In this document: piece after piece, positions 1-8,322 of the stretch
Layout: the number at the start of each line of letters is the position of its first letter
Numbering within the stretch: position 1 is the stretch's first letter
Assembly: GCA_017849615.1 (NCBI GenBank)
Contig: JAFIGS010000021.1
Span: 1 to 64,000 of the forward strand
Direction: 5' to 3'
Source: Pseudolabrys sp.
GTDB taxonomy: Bacteria > Pseudomonadota > Alphaproteobacteria > Rhizobiales > Xanthobacteraceae
Length of the DNA: 64,000 bases
Notes under the pieces: generated by a model
Seen by the model: only the letters and a program-made list of their open reading frames with translations
Told to the model about the DNA's origin: nothing
The model's database searches: none
Program-made: the position numbers and the translations under genes

Positions 1-231
1 CCCATCACCGAATCGCAAATCCTGATGCCGCGCCGGTTCGACGACCGCCGCCCGGACTTGTGGAGCGTGTTCAACCGCACCCAAGAGAACCTGACCAAAG
101 GCGGTGTGCAGGGTCGCACCGCCAACCGACGCCGCCAGCAGACCCGCCCCGTGCAGGGCATTGATTCCGATGTGCGCCTCAATCGCGCCCTCTGGATGTT
201 GGCCGATGGCCTGCGCCAGTTGAAGGCCTGA
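1..231 (+). CDS. DUF932 (phage/plasmid-like) protein, C-terminal fragment
   Basis: The reading frame is open from the first base of the window to a TGA at 229-231, so this is the last 76 codons of a longer gene starting upstream. The end of the protein (ENLTKGGVQGRTANRRR, then VQGIDSDVRLNRALW) matches the conserved C-terminus of DUF932 proteins, which are found on plasmids and ICEs beside parB. The biochemical role is unknown. It lies 80 bp before parB on the same strand and probably shares its transcript. The internal ATG at 25 is not a credible start because the family homology continues upstream of it. Confidence 0.8.
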   Translation, partial: PITESQILMPRRFDDRRPDLWSVFNRTQENLTKGGVQGRTANRRRQQTRPVQGIDSDVRLNRALWMLADGLRQLKA

Positions 232-311
232 TTCCCCACGCGGCAGGGGCAGGCAGCAGCCCTTGCCGCTTTCTTCGCTGCTGCATCCCTGAACCGATAG
301 GAGTTATCACC

Positions 312-2378
312 ATGAACGCCATTACCCAAACCGAAGCCCGCGCCCTCAACACCGCCGCCGCTATCCCGCTGGAAGCCGCCGACCCGACCAAGAACCTGAT
401 TTTGGTTCCGCTGTCGCGGCTGGTGTCGCGTCCTGCTGGCCGCAACGTGCGCAAGACCCCGCGCATGTCCATTCCCGAACTCGCCGCGAGCATTCAGCGT
501 GTCGGCCTGCTGCAAAACCTCATCGTCATTGCCGCCGCCGATGGCGAGCATTACGAAGTCGTGGCCGGTGGCCGCAGGCTGGCCGCGTTGAAGCTGCTGG
601 CGAAGAAGCGCCGCATCAGCAAGGAATGGGAAGTGCCTTGCCTGTTGGTGGCCGATGGCACCGCCCGCACGGCCAGCCTCACCGAGAACGTGCAGCGCGA
701 AGCCATGCACCCCGCCGACCAGTTCGAGGCATTCGCCGCGCTGGTGGCCGAAGGCCGACCCATCGAGGACATAGCCGCCGATTTCAGCGTCACGCCGCTG
801 GTGGTGCAGCGCCGCTTGAAGCTGGCGAACGTCTCGCCCCGGCTGCTGGCCGACTACCGCGCCGAAGCCGTGACGCTCGATCAGTTGATGGCCCTTGCCA
901 TCACCGACGACCACGCCGCGCAGGAAACCGCGTTCTACGACGCGCCGACGTGGCAGCGCAACCCTTCCCAATTGCGCGACCGCCTCACCGAGCGCGAGAT
1001 TGACGCATACCGGCATCCGCTGGTGCGTTTCGTGGGGCTGGATACCTACGGAGCCGCAGGCGGTGGTGTGCGCCGTGACCTGTTCGCGGAAGGTGACGCG
1101 GGCGTGTATCTGACCGATGCCGCGCTGCTGGAACGGCTGGCGCAAGACAAGCTGGCAGGTATCGCCGCCGAGGTGAAGGACGAAGGCTGGGCGTGGGTGG
1201 ATGCCACCCCCGCCGTGACCCATGCCGACCTGCACGCCTTCCAGCGTGCGCCGAGGGAGCGCCGCGAACCGAACAAGCGCGAAGCGCAGCGCATCGAGAA
1301 GCTGCAAACCAAGATGCACGAACTGGCCGCCGCCGTGGATGACGCGCTTGATACCGAAGACGAGGAAAAGGCCGATGCCTTGCAGGAAGAAGGCGAAGCC
1401 GTGGGCGAGCAGTTGCAGGCGCTGGAAGATGGCTTGCAGGACTACGGCACGACCGTGAAGGCCGCAGCCGGTGCCATCGTCACCATCGACCGCAACGGGC
1501 AGGCAGTGATTCATCGCGGGTTGATGCGCGAGGCCGAGGCCAAGGCGCTGCGCACACTGGAACGCCTGCGCCAAGGTTTCGGCAGCGAAAGCGAAGCCGG
1601 GAACGACGACGAAGGCGAGGACGACGAGCAGCCCAAGACCGCCGCCATGTCCGACAAGCTGGCGCAGCGGTTGAGCGCCCACCGCACCGCCGCGCTGCAA
1701 ATCGAAGTCGCCCGGCATCCGCAAGTGGCGCTGGCCGCGCTGGTGCATGGCATGGTGCAGACCGTCTTGCAGGGCAGCCACTACGGCCACGACTTGCCGC
1801 TGGGCGTGAGCCTGAAAGCGCAAGACCGGCTGGAAGGCATCGCCCCGGATATACCGGATTCGCCCGCCGCCGTGGCGCTGCGCGAGTTGCAGCAGGTAGC
1901 AGGCGAAGGCTTGCCGGAGGACAGCGCCGAACTGTTCGCCGTGCTGCTAGCGAAGTCGCAAGATGAACTGGTGCGGCTGCTGGCGATATCCGTGGCCGTC
2001 ACGGTGGACGTGGTGACACCCCGCGCCACGCCGCAGCAACCGGGCGCGGAACTGGCGCAGGCTGTCGGCTTGGACATGGCCGCATGGTGGAAGCCCACCA
2101 ATGAGGGTTATTTCCGGCATGTGCCGAAGGCCGCGATTCTGGAAGCCGTGGAGCAGTACGCCCCGGCGCACGTCACCCGGCTGGCGAAGTTGAAGAAGGC
2201 CGACATTGCCAGCGAAGCCGAGCGGCTGGCCGATGGCACCGGCTGGATGCCTGCCATCTTCAAGGCCGAAGGCACCGACGACACCACGGCGCAGGATGCG
2301 CCGCAGGCGGTGACGAACGACGAGCCGGAAGCCATCGACAACGACGACGAGCAGCAGGCCCACGCACTCGCCGCCTGA
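312..2378 (+). CDS. parB: ParB/RepB/Spo0J-type partition-like protein, large ICE variant
   Basis: This 688-residue protein carries an N-terminal ParB nuclease/CTPase-like domain at about residues 30-150, with VVAGGRRLAALK and ENVQREAMHPADQF corresponding to the ParB box motifs. A predicted KorB-like HTH follows. A long Glu/Asp-rich, partly coiled-coil middle (about residues 310-380 and 425-445) and a distinct C-terminal region make it roughly twice the length of a chromosomal ParB, as usual for this ICE group. AGGAG at 299-303 precedes the ATG at 312. The cognate ParA is about 5 kb downstream, not adjacent. It may stabilise the excised circular ICE or regulate transcription; this is inferred. 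Confidence 0.88.
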   Translation: MNAITQTEARALNTAAAIPLEAADPTKNLILVPLSRLVSRPAGRNVRKTPRMSIPELAASIQRVGLLQNLIVIAAADGEHYEVVAGGRRLAALKLLAKKRRISKEWEVPCLLVADGTARTASLTENVQREAMHPADQFEAFAALVAEGRPIEDIAADFSVTPLVVQRRLKLANVSPRLLADYRAEAVTLDQLMALAITDDHAAQETAFYDAPTWQRNPSQLRDRLTEREIDAYRHPLVRFVGLDTYGAAGGGVRRDLFAEGDAGVYLTDAALLERLAQDKLAGIAAEVKDEGWAWVDATPAVTHADLHAFQRAPRERREPNKREAQRIEKLQTKMHELAAAVDDALDTEDEEKADALQEEGEAVGEQLQALEDGLQDYGTTVKAAAGAIVTIDRNGQAVIHRGLMREAEAKALRTLERLRQGFGSESEAGNDDEGEDDEQPKTAAMSDKLAQRLSAHRTAALQIEVARHPQVALAALVHGMVQTVLQGSHYGHDLPLGVSLKAQDRLEGIAPDIPDSPAAVALRELQQVAGEGLPEDSAELFAVLLAKSQDELVRLLAISVAVTVDVVTPRATPQQPGAELAQAVGLDMAAWWKPTNEGYFRHVPKAAILEAVEQYAPAHVTRLAKLKKADIASEAERLADGTGWMPAIFKAEGTDDTTAQDAPQAVTNDEPEAIDNDDEQQAHALAA

Positions 2379-2393
2379 CCTTCACCACCACCG

Positions 2394-2419
2394 AGCGCCC
2401 CGGTTTCGGCCGGGGCGCT
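2394..2419 (+). terminator. Perfect 10-bp hairpin after parB
   Basis: AGCGCCCCGG at 2394-2403 pairs perfectly with CCGGGGCGCT at 2410-2419 around a 6-nt loop, 16 bp after the parB stop. Only a short T run follows, so it is a strong hairpin rather than a textbook intrinsic terminator. Its position argues for transcription termination or mRNA 3'-end protection. Confidence 0.6.
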
Positions 2420-2478
2420 TCGCTGTTCCATCAGCATCGGCCCCAGGCCGTTCCGCCCTGGTGCCGATGGTCAAAAAT

Positions 2479-2504
2479 CCGGGCGCGGCGGTGGCCGCGC
2501 CCGG
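2479..2504. repeat. Perfect inverted repeat, 10-bp arms
   Basis: CCGGGCGCGG at 2479-2488 and CCGCGCCCGG at 2495-2504 are exact reverse complements with a 6-nt loop. An A-run (2473-2477) precedes and TTT follows, so it could terminate transcription in either direction. Confidence 0.6.
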
Positions 2505-2526
2505 TTTCCAAGCCCAAAGCCAGAAC

Positions 2527-2563
2527 GCCCCTTCGCCGCCTTCGGGCGGACGGCGAAGGGGCG
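2527..2563. repeat. Perfect inverted repeat, 13-bp arms
   Basis: CGCCCCTTCGCCG at 2527-2539 pairs perfectly with CGGCGAAGGGGCG at 2551-2563 around an 11-nt loop. It is the third strong hairpin within 170 bp. The function is unknown. Confidence 0.6.
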
Positions 2564-3188
2564 GCGCACAAGTGACCTTGTGCGCGGGAAACCCTCGAAG
2601 CCCATAAGTGCGTCGGCGCACAGCGCCGACGACATTCCGAACGCGCCCCACCGCAATGGACGGGCGTGTGGGGCTACGCCCCGGCTTGCTGCCGCAGGTT
2701 GCACGAAAGCGTGCCGTCCTCGACGCTGGCGGTTCGTCGCCTGTACGTCACGAAGGACGGTTCACCGACACGCCGCCCGGCCTTGCAATGGAGCTTCCAC
2801 GCCACGCCTCACGCAAAGGGCCGCAAGCAGCAGTAGGGACGCTTTCACCTTGTCGCTGGGCATTGTCCTTGCCCGTGTCAGGGCGCAGGCCGGTGAAGCC
2901 GTCGCGCGGGGATGCCGAGTCGGCCATGCCTCCATTCGGGAGCGGGCGGCCAGTACGTCCTTGTGTTGTTGTGAATCCTGGCGGTGGCTGGGCTTCATGG
3001 CCGCAACCTTCCAGCGAAAACAATTCCCCCTGCGCTGCGCGCATTCCTCGCGGGACAAATTCTTTTCGCTTCCAGGTTCTCCACGGTGTTGCGACCGCTG
3101 CGCGGTGCGGCCAGCCCATCCCCCGCCGGACGGATCACAACAAGGACGCACTGGCGCGACCTTGTTCAACCCGAAAGGAGAAATCATC

Positions 3189-3503
3189 ATGGCTAACATC
3201 GGCACCTTCACCGCAGAGAAAGACGGCTTCACCGGCCAGCTCCGCACCCTGACCCTCAACTTCAAGGTCAAGCTGGTTCCCAACGACAAGGGCGAGAACG
3301 AAAGCGCCCCGGACTTCCGCCTGCAAGCGGCCGGCCACGACTTCGGCGCGGCGTGGAAGAAAACCAGCGAGGCCGGGCGGGATTACCTGTCGGTGGCCAT
3401 CGACGATCCTTCATTCCCGGCGACGGTCTATGCCCGCCTGATCGAAGGCGAGAATGACACGCACGACCTCATCTGGTCGCGCAGCAAGCCCAAGGCGGCC
3501 TGA
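3189..3503 (+). CDS. DUF736 family protein
   Basis: This 104-residue protein has the N-terminus [18 protein letters not shown] and a C-terminal LIWSRSKP, both typical of DUF736. These small proteins are encoded on rhizobial plasmids and Tn4371-like ICEs, and their function is unknown. AAAGGAG precedes the ATG at 3189. The frame stays open far upstream, but that extension has no family resemblance. A 14-bp hairpin directly after the gene suggests a monocistronic transcript. Confidence 0.9.
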   Translation: MANIGTFTAEKDGFTGQLRTLTLNFKVKLVPNDKGENESAPDFRLQAAGHDFGAAWKKTSEAGRDYLSVAIDDPSFPATVYARLIEGENDTHDLIWSRSKPKAA

Positions 3504-3511
3504 CGGCCGCC

Positions 3512-3545
3512 CACCGCGCCCCGCCCATTGCGGCGGGGCGCGGTG
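3512..3545 (+). terminator. 14-bp perfect hairpin after DUF736
   Basis: CACCGCGCCCCGCC at 3512-3525 pairs perfectly with GGCGGGGCGCGGTG at 3532-3545 around a 6-nt loop, 9 bp after the stop codon. There is no long T tract, but the stability and position fit a terminator. Confidence 0.65.
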
Positions 3546-3805
3546 CTGCTGATCGCAGCATCGCACGCACAGGGTTTCGGCAGTTGCCCCATGTCCCGCA
3601 TGTCCAAGGCCAGCATTGCATTGGTGATGGTCGAATGGCTCGAAGCCCGTGGCAGTAGGAACAGCATGGCGTGTCGGCGCATTGCGCCGCCGGGCTTTCG
3701 GGCTGCGCCCCATGCCGCCAATGGCGTCATGTCCATTCGGCTTCAATCCCTCACGCCTTCGCGCCTGGCGGCGCTGCGCGCTCCGCTTGCGGGCATTCAG
3801 ACGCG

Positions 3806-4099
3806 CTAGGGCGCGTCGCGCTCTTTCAGCACGGCCTCGAACTCCTGGCGCACCCGCGCCAGCAGTTCGTCGGCCTTGTGCGTGTCGTCGCCGGCGTAGG
3901 CCAGCGTCAACAGCGTCAGCGGATGCACTTCCATGACCTCGCACAGCTCGGTCAGCTTGTGCAGGGTCGGACTTTTCAAGTCGCGCTCCAGCGTACTCAT
4001 ATAGGTGCGGCTGGACACGTCGGAGAACGCTTCCTGGCTCAAGCCTCGCGCCTTCCTGACTGTCCGTATTGCCGTTGCCAATGAGTGTTTCGCTGTCAC
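3806..4099 (-). CDS. XRE-family HTH transcriptional regulator
   Basis: This is a Cro/C1-type repressor of about 97 residues, with the helix-turn-helix in TVRKARGLSQEAFSDVSSRT and the dimer/wing part in YMSTLERDLKSPTLHKL. I prefer the GTG at 4099 (MTAKHSLA...) because GGGGA lies just upstream and the family begins there. The frame extends to an ATG at 4138. An 8-bp inverted repeat (CTTGGTTT 4103-4110, AAACCAAG 4119-4126) then falls in its leader and a 12-bp palindrome (4142-4153) just beyond. Both are candidate operators. It faces away from the plus-strand maintenance genes and probably represses that module, as such regulators do in related ICEs. Confidence 0.85.
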   Translation of the reverse strand: MTAKHSLATAIRTVRKARGLSQEAFSDVSSRTYMSTLERDLKSPTLHKLTELCEVMEVHPLTLLTLAYAGDDTHKADELLARVRQEFEAVLKERDAP

Positions 4100-4102
4100 T
4101 AA

Positions 4103-4159
4103 CTTGGTTTCCCCATAAAAACCAAGATGACAGCCCATTGCGCCCTATAGGGCTACAAT
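4103..4159. promoter_or_regulatory. Divergent control region with two inverted repeats
   Basis: CTTGGTTT (4103-4110) and AAACCAAG (4119-4126) form an 8-bp inverted repeat with an 8-bp spacer. GCCCTATAGGGC (4142-4153) is a perfect palindrome followed by TACAAT (4154-4159), a plausible plus-strand -10. Both sites sit between the XRE gene and the rightward genes, as expected for autoregulation. No well-spaced -35 was found, so the promoter itself is tentative. The remaining bases to 4418 hold nothing I recognise. Confidence 0.45.
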
Positions 4160-4418
4160 CTATAGTGTTCATTCATGGCTGAAAGGCCCGCTTTCGTGCT
4201 TTTACGGAAATCCGCAGATGCGGATTCCGACAGAACCGGGGAATCGCATCCGTGTCTTTCCGGCTTCCGACAATTCCGCTTCGGCGCTTCTGTTCTTCTA
4301 CGGATGCGATGGCTTGCACATCGGTGCTTCCACACGAATGCACGGATGCGTTTCGGCAGTTCTGCGCTTCGGCACCAAAGCGCATTCGCGCATCGTCGGT
4401 TTCGTGGAGAAGCTGCCC

Positions 4419-4769
4419 ATGACCCTGCCGCTTGTCACCGCTGATGAACGCGCCCGGCTGCTGGCCCACGGCGCGGCGCTCGCCGCTGGTCAGCGGCTCG
4501 ACCCGCTGCCCGTGGTGCGCTTGTTCACCCCGGACGCGCATGTGACCTGGCTGCTGGTGTCGCTCGACCCGGCGGATGGCGACACGGCCTACGGCCTGAT
4601 CGACCTCGGTATCGGTATGCCTGAGCTCGGGATGGTCAAGCTGTCCGACCTGGCGGGCATCGTCGGGCCGCGCAAGCTGCCGGTGCGGCGGGATCGGTAT
4701 TTCCAGGCGGTGCGCCCGTTATCGGAGTACGTCCGGCTGGCGCAGGAGAACGGCGCGATCACGGACTGA
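4419..4769 (+). CDS. DUF2958 family protein
   Basis: This 116-residue protein has the DUF2958 pattern: an N-terminal TADERARLLAHG, then VVRLFTPDAHVTWLL, LDPADGDTAYGLIDLGIG, PELGMVKLSDL and a C-terminal PLSEYVRLA. The family is carried on plasmids and ICEs and has no established function. The ATG at 4419 is preceded by GTGGAG. The frame extends upstream to 4218, but that part is low-complexity and unlike the family. It belongs to the ICE maintenance module between the XRE regulator and DUF2285. Confidence 0.85.
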   Translation: MTLPLVTADERARLLAHGAALAAGQRLDPLPVVRLFTPDAHVTWLLVSLDPADGDTAYGLIDLGIGMPELGMVKLSDLAGIVGPRKLPVRRDRYFQAVRPLSEYVRLAQENGAITD

Positions 4770-5112
4770 TGAAAACCAGCGCGGCCTAGCCAGCCGGGGC
4801 GCATCGTGACTATTTCAATCTTGATCAAGACCGTGCAGGTCTGAATCCGCATTCTTGCACCGAAGTGGTGCGATCCTGTTGAAAACAGTCCTGATCTTGG
4901 GCGCGGGCTGCGGCACGGTGTTCGGTGCTGCGCGTCATTTTCCTGAAGGCGTAGCCGTCGCATTCAGACGATTTCCGCAACACGCAGAGCCAAATGGTCT
5001 TGACACCGACAGTTACAGCCTAACCAATTTTGATGACGACCTGATGGCATTTCGATAGTTCCCGCATCGCGGAAATCGTGGCGACGCATCCCAAACAGAG
5101 GGAGGTTTCGCC
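4770..5112. other. 343-bp intergenic region before the DUF2285 gene
   Basis: No gene is recognised. TTGACA at 5000-5005 is a perfect -35 hexamer, but the best downstream -10-like sequence (TAACCA at 5021) is poorly spaced. A promoter for the downstream gene is therefore only a weak suggestion. AGGGAGG stands just before the ATG at 5113. Confidence 0.3.
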
Positions 5113-5880
5113 ATGACTGATCGCAGCGCCGAACACTGGTATCCGACAGCGGCCTATCTCTACGTTCTGCACCTTGACGGCCCTGCGCTGGCGTGGGAAT
5201 ACCTGCGCCGAAATCCCGACTACCGCCGCGACTGGCTGCGCCGCCGCCGCCGGCCGGACACGGCGCAGGCGTGGGGCCTGCGCCTGCTGGAAGACCCAGC
5301 CCTGGATGCGCGCGACGCGCATCCGGCCTGGTTTCCCGATCACGATGCCGTCGTGCAGGTTTACCCGGACGATGACCCGCCACCCGAAGCCCATGCCTTC
5401 GAGTTCTGGCGCGTCCCTGGCCGCAAGCAACTGATCCACGACGGCAAGCGCCTGGTGCTGGTGTCGCATTGGCCCGGCTGCTGCCTGCGGCTCGCGCTCG
5501 CGCCGGGCCTGGAAGACGGCATGGCCTACCTCTACGCCACCCGCGCCTGCGCCACGCCCTGCGCGCGCTATCGCACGCTCGCGTCCGAGCTGGACGCATT
5601 GGCCGTGGCCACGGTTGCCACGCCTGCGGCGGCGGCCCGTTCCAGGCCCACGACGGCCGCGGTGCTGGAACTGCACACCTTGCAGACGCTCGACGCGACC
5701 CTGGCGGGCGCGTCATTGCGCGAAGTGGCCGAAGGGCTGTTCGGCGCCGATGCCGTCGCCGCCGACTGGCACAAGGACAGCGCCTTACGTGCCCGCGTGC
5801 GGCGGCTGGTACGTCGTGGCGATGCGCTGATGCGTGGCGGCTATCGCCGCCTGGCACAGCTTCCGCCGCCGTTGCAGTAG
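5113..5880 (+). CDS. DUF2285 protein with N-terminal transcriptional-regulator-like domain
   Basis: This 255-residue protein begins with WYPTAAYLYVLHLDGPALAWEYLRRNPDYR, the conserved N-terminal domain found with DUF2285. The C-terminal half has the DUF2285 features LREVAEGLFGADAVAADWHKDSALRARVRRLVRRGDALM, a likely HTH-like fold. Such proteins are frequent in Tn4371-like ICEs and symbiosis ICEs. Activator-like roles are known for some DUF2285 proteins (the FseA system of ICEMlSymR7A), but the role here is inferred. AGGGAGG stands just before the ATG. The short AlpA-like HTH gene follows 112 bp later. Confidence 0.82.
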   Translation: MTDRSAEHWYPTAAYLYVLHLDGPALAWEYLRRNPDYRRDWLRRRRRPDTAQAWGLRLLEDPALDARDAHPAWFPDHDAVVQVYPDDDPPPEAHAFEFWRVPGRKQLIHDGKRLVLVSHWPGCCLRLALAPGLEDGMAYLYATRACATPCARYRTLASELDALAVATVATPAAAARSRPTTAAVLELHTLQTLDATLAGASLREVAEGLFGADAVAADWHKDSALRARVRRLVRRGDALMRGGYRRLAQLPPPLQ

Positions 5881-5992
5881 GGGGGGACGTTTCGCGTCCC
5901 CCGTAGATCGTCCCTTAGCAAGCAGCCTCGCTTTCTTGAAAGTGCCTCTAACCGGCCGCGTGGTGTGGCCGGGCTTGATGGAGGTACATCCC

Positions 5993-6277
5993 ATGCGACC
6001 CGCTCCCTTGCGGCCTGCCGCCGCTGCTGTCGCTGCGCCTGCGCAGCCCCAACGCTACCTGACCAACGACGAAGCCGCCGAGTACCTGCGCCTGTCGCCA
6101 CGCACGCTGGAGAAACAGCGCGTGATCGGCGGCGGCCCGAAGTTCCGCAAGTTCGGCCGCCGCGTCATGTACGCGGTGTCCGACCTCGATGCCTGGGCCG
6201 ACCAGCGCAGCTACGAGGCGACTTCCGACCCGGAATATGCCGAACGCCACGCGGGCGATTACCGTGATGGCCGCTGA
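5993..6277 (+). CDS. AlpA/excisionase-type HTH protein
   Basis: This 94-residue protein contains the MerR/excisionase-like winged HTH signature YLTNDEAAEYLRLSPRTLEK, followed by GGGPKFRKFGRRVMYAVSDLDAW, at about residues 20-75. Such proteins act as recombination directionality factors or regulators in ICEs; which applies here is not decidable from sequence. The ATG at 5993 has GGAGG nine bases upstream. The frame is open further upstream but without homology. RepA follows after 14 bp, so the two are probably co-transcribed. Confidence 0.85.
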   Translation: MRPAPLRPAAAAVAAPAQPQRYLTNDEAAEYLRLSPRTLEKQRVIGGGPKFRKFGRRVMYAVSDLDAWADQRSYEATSDPEYAERHAGDYRDGR

Positions 6278-6291
6278 TCGCTGGCGCGTGG

Positions 6292-7146
6292 GTGGCCGTC
6301 GCCATGTCCAGCCCGCCAGGGCAAGCCTTGCAGCGCGAACAGCTCGACCTGTTCCGCGCGCTGCCGGGCGACATGGCACCCCGCGACAGCCAGGACTTGA
6401 TGGCCTTTCCGTTCTTCTCGCTGGCGAAGTCGCGGCGTACCGCGCCGATCGACTTCCGCGCCGGCGGCATCACCATCCGCGTGGAGGGTACGCAGGAGCA
6501 CGGCATCGCAACGATATGGGATGCCGACCTGCTGATTTGGGCCGCCTCGCAGATCGTGGAGGCGCGCGACGCGGGCTTGCGCCCGTCGCGCTGGATACGC
6601 GCCACTCCCTACGAGATCCTGCGCTTCATCGGGCGCGGCACGTCTCTCAACGACTACCTGCGCCTGAAAGCCGCGCTCGACCGGCTGCAATCGACCACGG
6701 TGGCCACGTCCATCCGCGAAACCACGGGAAGGCGATTGCATCGCTTCTCGTGGATCAACGAGTGGAAGGAACTGGCCGATGCCAGCGGCGTGCCGCTGGG
6801 CATCGAACTGATCCTGCCGGACTGGTTCTATGCGGGCGTGCTCGATGCCGCCTTGGTGCTGACCATCGACCCAGCCTATTTCCGCTTGAAGGGCGGGATC
6901 GAGCGCTGGCTGTACCGCCTGGTGCGCAAGCACGGCGGCAAGCAGCCGGGCGGCTGGCAATTCGACTTCCGGCACCTGCACCGCAAGTCGGGCAGCGCTG
7001 CGCGCTTCTCCGACTTCGCTTACGACCTGCGCGTCCTGGTGGCGCGGCAGTCGCTGCCCGGCTACGTCCTGGGCATCGAGCGAATGCCGGACGACGGACA
7101 AGAACTGCTGACCTTCCGGCCCGTGCTGCACACGGCACGGGGATAA
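6292..7146 (+). CDS. repA: Replication initiator protein RepA (RPA family)
   Basis: This 284-residue protein belongs to the replication initiator A family of broad-host-range plasmids and Tn4371-like ICEs. Recognisable segments are LMAFPFFSLAKSRR, the GITIRVEGTQEHGIATIWDADLLIW strand/helix region, and the WINEWKELADASGVPLGIELILPDW winged-helix part. The GTG at 6292 or the ATG at 6304 could be the start; neither has a strong ribosome-binding site. Three iterons lie directly downstream. It probably starts replication of the excised circle. Confidence 0.85.
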   Translation: MAVAMSSPPGQALQREQLDLFRALPGDMAPRDSQDLMAFPFFSLAKSRRTAPIDFRAGGITIRVEGTQEHGIATIWDADLLIWAASQIVEARDAGLRPSRWIRATPYEILRFIGRGTSLNDYLRLKAALDRLQSTTVATSIRETTGRRLHRFSWINEWKELADASGVPLGIELILPDWFYAGVLDAALVLTIDPAYFRLKGGIERWLYRLVRKHGGKQPGGWQFDFRHLHRKSGSAARFSDFAYDLRVLVARQSLPGYVLGIERMPDDGQELLTFRPVLHTARG

Positions 7147-7170
7147 CTCGTGGAAAAGGTGTGGACGGCC

Positions 7171-7235
7171 TCGTGCTATCAGGAGTACCGGGTATCGTGC
7201 TATCGGGAGTACGCCTATCGTGCTATCAGGAGTAC
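7171..7235 (+). repeat. Three iterons (candidate RepA-binding origin)
   Basis: The 18-bp unit TCGTGCTATCAGGAGTAC occurs at 7171-7188 and 7218-7235, with a one-base variant (GGGAGT) at 7195-7212. Spacing is 24 and 23 bp, close to two helical turns, typical of Rep-protein iterons. The array is 25 bp after the repA stop, in the 265-bp gap before parA. I infer an origin of replication. Confidence 0.7.
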
Positions 7236-7411
7236 GAAAACGCCGGAAAGCCAATAACGGCGCGGGTTTGCGGCCCCTCTAACTTCCCTAACAAGAAATA
7301 CATAACTTTTAGTAGAAGCGCGCCGTTTCGGTGGACAACCGAGAAACGGCACGGCGAACAGCGTTTTGCACGGCAGGTAAAGCCCGGCTTTCCAGCAGGG
7401 AGGGCCGCGCC

Positions 7412-8050
7412 ATGATCCTCGCTCTGCTCAACCAGAAAGGCGGTGTCGGCAAGACCACGCTCGCCACGCACATCGCGGGCGAACTGGCGATGCGCGGCCA
7501 GCATGTCGTCCTGCTCGATGCCGACCCGCAGGGTTCATCCCTGGACTGGACGCAGCGCAGAAGCCAGCAAGGCTTGCCACGGCTGTTCAGCGCCGTGGGC
7601 CTCGCACGCGAAACGCTGCATCAGGAAGCGCCAGAACTCGCCAGGCGGGCCGATCACGTCATCATCGACGGGCCGCCGCGCATCGCCGCCTTGGCGCGCT
7701 CCGCGCTGCTGGCGGCCGAGCGCGTGCTGATCCCGGTGCAGCCCAGCCCCTACGACCTCTGGGCCAGCTCGGAAATGGTTTCGCTGATCCGCGAGGCGCA
7801 GGTGTTCCGGCCGCTGCTCCGCGCGGCCTTCGTCATCAACCGGCGCGTCAGCACCACCATCATCGGGCGCGAGGCGCGGCAATCGCTCGCCGAACAGCCG
7901 CTGCCCGCGCTGCGCTCGGAGGTGCATCAGCGCATCGTCTTCGCCGACAGCGTGGCCGCTGGCCGGCTCGCACGCGAGACAGCGCCCGACAGTGCCGCCG
8001 CCCGCGAAATCACCGCCCTGGTGGACGAACTGCTGCGGTGGCCGACATGA
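7412..8050 (+). CDS. parA: ParA-family ATPase
   Basis: This 212-residue ParA/Soj ATPase starts MILALLNQKGGVGKTTLATH, with the deviant Walker A motif KGGVGKTT. VVLLDADPQGSSLDW is the A' motif and HVIIDGPPR the Walker B region. It is a short ParA without an N-terminal HTH, like type Ib plasmid ParA proteins. Its stop overlaps the start of a small ribbon-helix-helix gene by four bases (ATGA), so that protein is the likely partner. The ATG at 7412 follows AGGGAGGG. Confidence 0.9.
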   Translation: MILALLNQKGGVGKTTLATHIAGELAMRGQHVVLLDADPQGSSLDWTQRRSQQGLPRLFSAVGLARETLHQEAPELARRADHVIIDGPPRIAALARSALLAAERVLIPVQPSPYDLWASSEMVSLIREAQVFRPLLRAAFVINRRVSTTIIGREARQSLAEQPLPALRSEVHQRIVFADSVAAGRLARETAPDSAAAREITALVDELLRWPT

Positions 8051-8322
8051 CAGCGCAGCAGCCACCCAACAGCAAACGCACGGGCAAGCGCGTCGGCATC
8101 GGCGCACGTCCGCCCGCGAATCCGCACGCCGAGGCGTGGATTCGTCAGGGCGATGCCGACGCGCTGGGCAAAGGCGACCTCTACACGGCCCGCCTCACGC
8201 TCGACATCACGCCCGCCATGCGGGCGCGCATCAAGGTGTCGGCCTTCACGCAAGGCGTGACCGTGGCCGACCTGCTGCGCGGCCTGCTGGAGCGGGAGTT
8301 TCCGCCGGAGAACACACCATGA
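8047..8322 (+). CDS. Small ribbon-helix-helix protein (ParG-like partner of ParA)
   Basis: This 91-residue protein has a polar, disordered N-terminus and a C-terminal RHH-like region: LYTARLTLDITPAMRARIK, then VSAFTQGVTVADLLRGLLE. That layout is typical of centromere-binding ParG-type proteins. It overlaps parA and the next gene by ATGA at both ends, giving tight translational coupling. I infer that it binds a centromere and stimulates ParA; the binding site was not identified. An in-frame GTG at 8038 is an alternative start. Confidence 0.7.
   Translation: MTAQQPPNSKRTGKRVGIGARPPANPHAEAWIRQGDADALGKGDLYTARLTLDITPAMRARIKVSAFTQGVTVADLLRGLLEREFPPENTP

Larger units (their letters stand above)
2379..3188. 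other. 810-bp gene-free ICE segment with hairpins
   Basis: No convincing coding region is seen between parB and DUF736. Open frames here lack family resemblance and overlap one another in several frames. The left part holds three consecutive perfect hairpins (2394-2419, 2479-2504, 2527-2563). The rest shows nothing I can assign, apart from the ribosome-binding site AAAGGAG just before the DUF736 start. The segment may hold promoters or an untranslated regulatory RNA; that is inference. Confidence 0.5.

Noticed and set aside
2580-3503. Upstream extension of the DUF736 frame to 307 residues
   Set aside because: The added residues are low-complexity and the family start with a good ribosome-binding site is at 3189.
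7171-7235. CRISPR array
   Set aside because: Only three units with 5-6-bp gaps and no cas genes; the pattern fits iterons.
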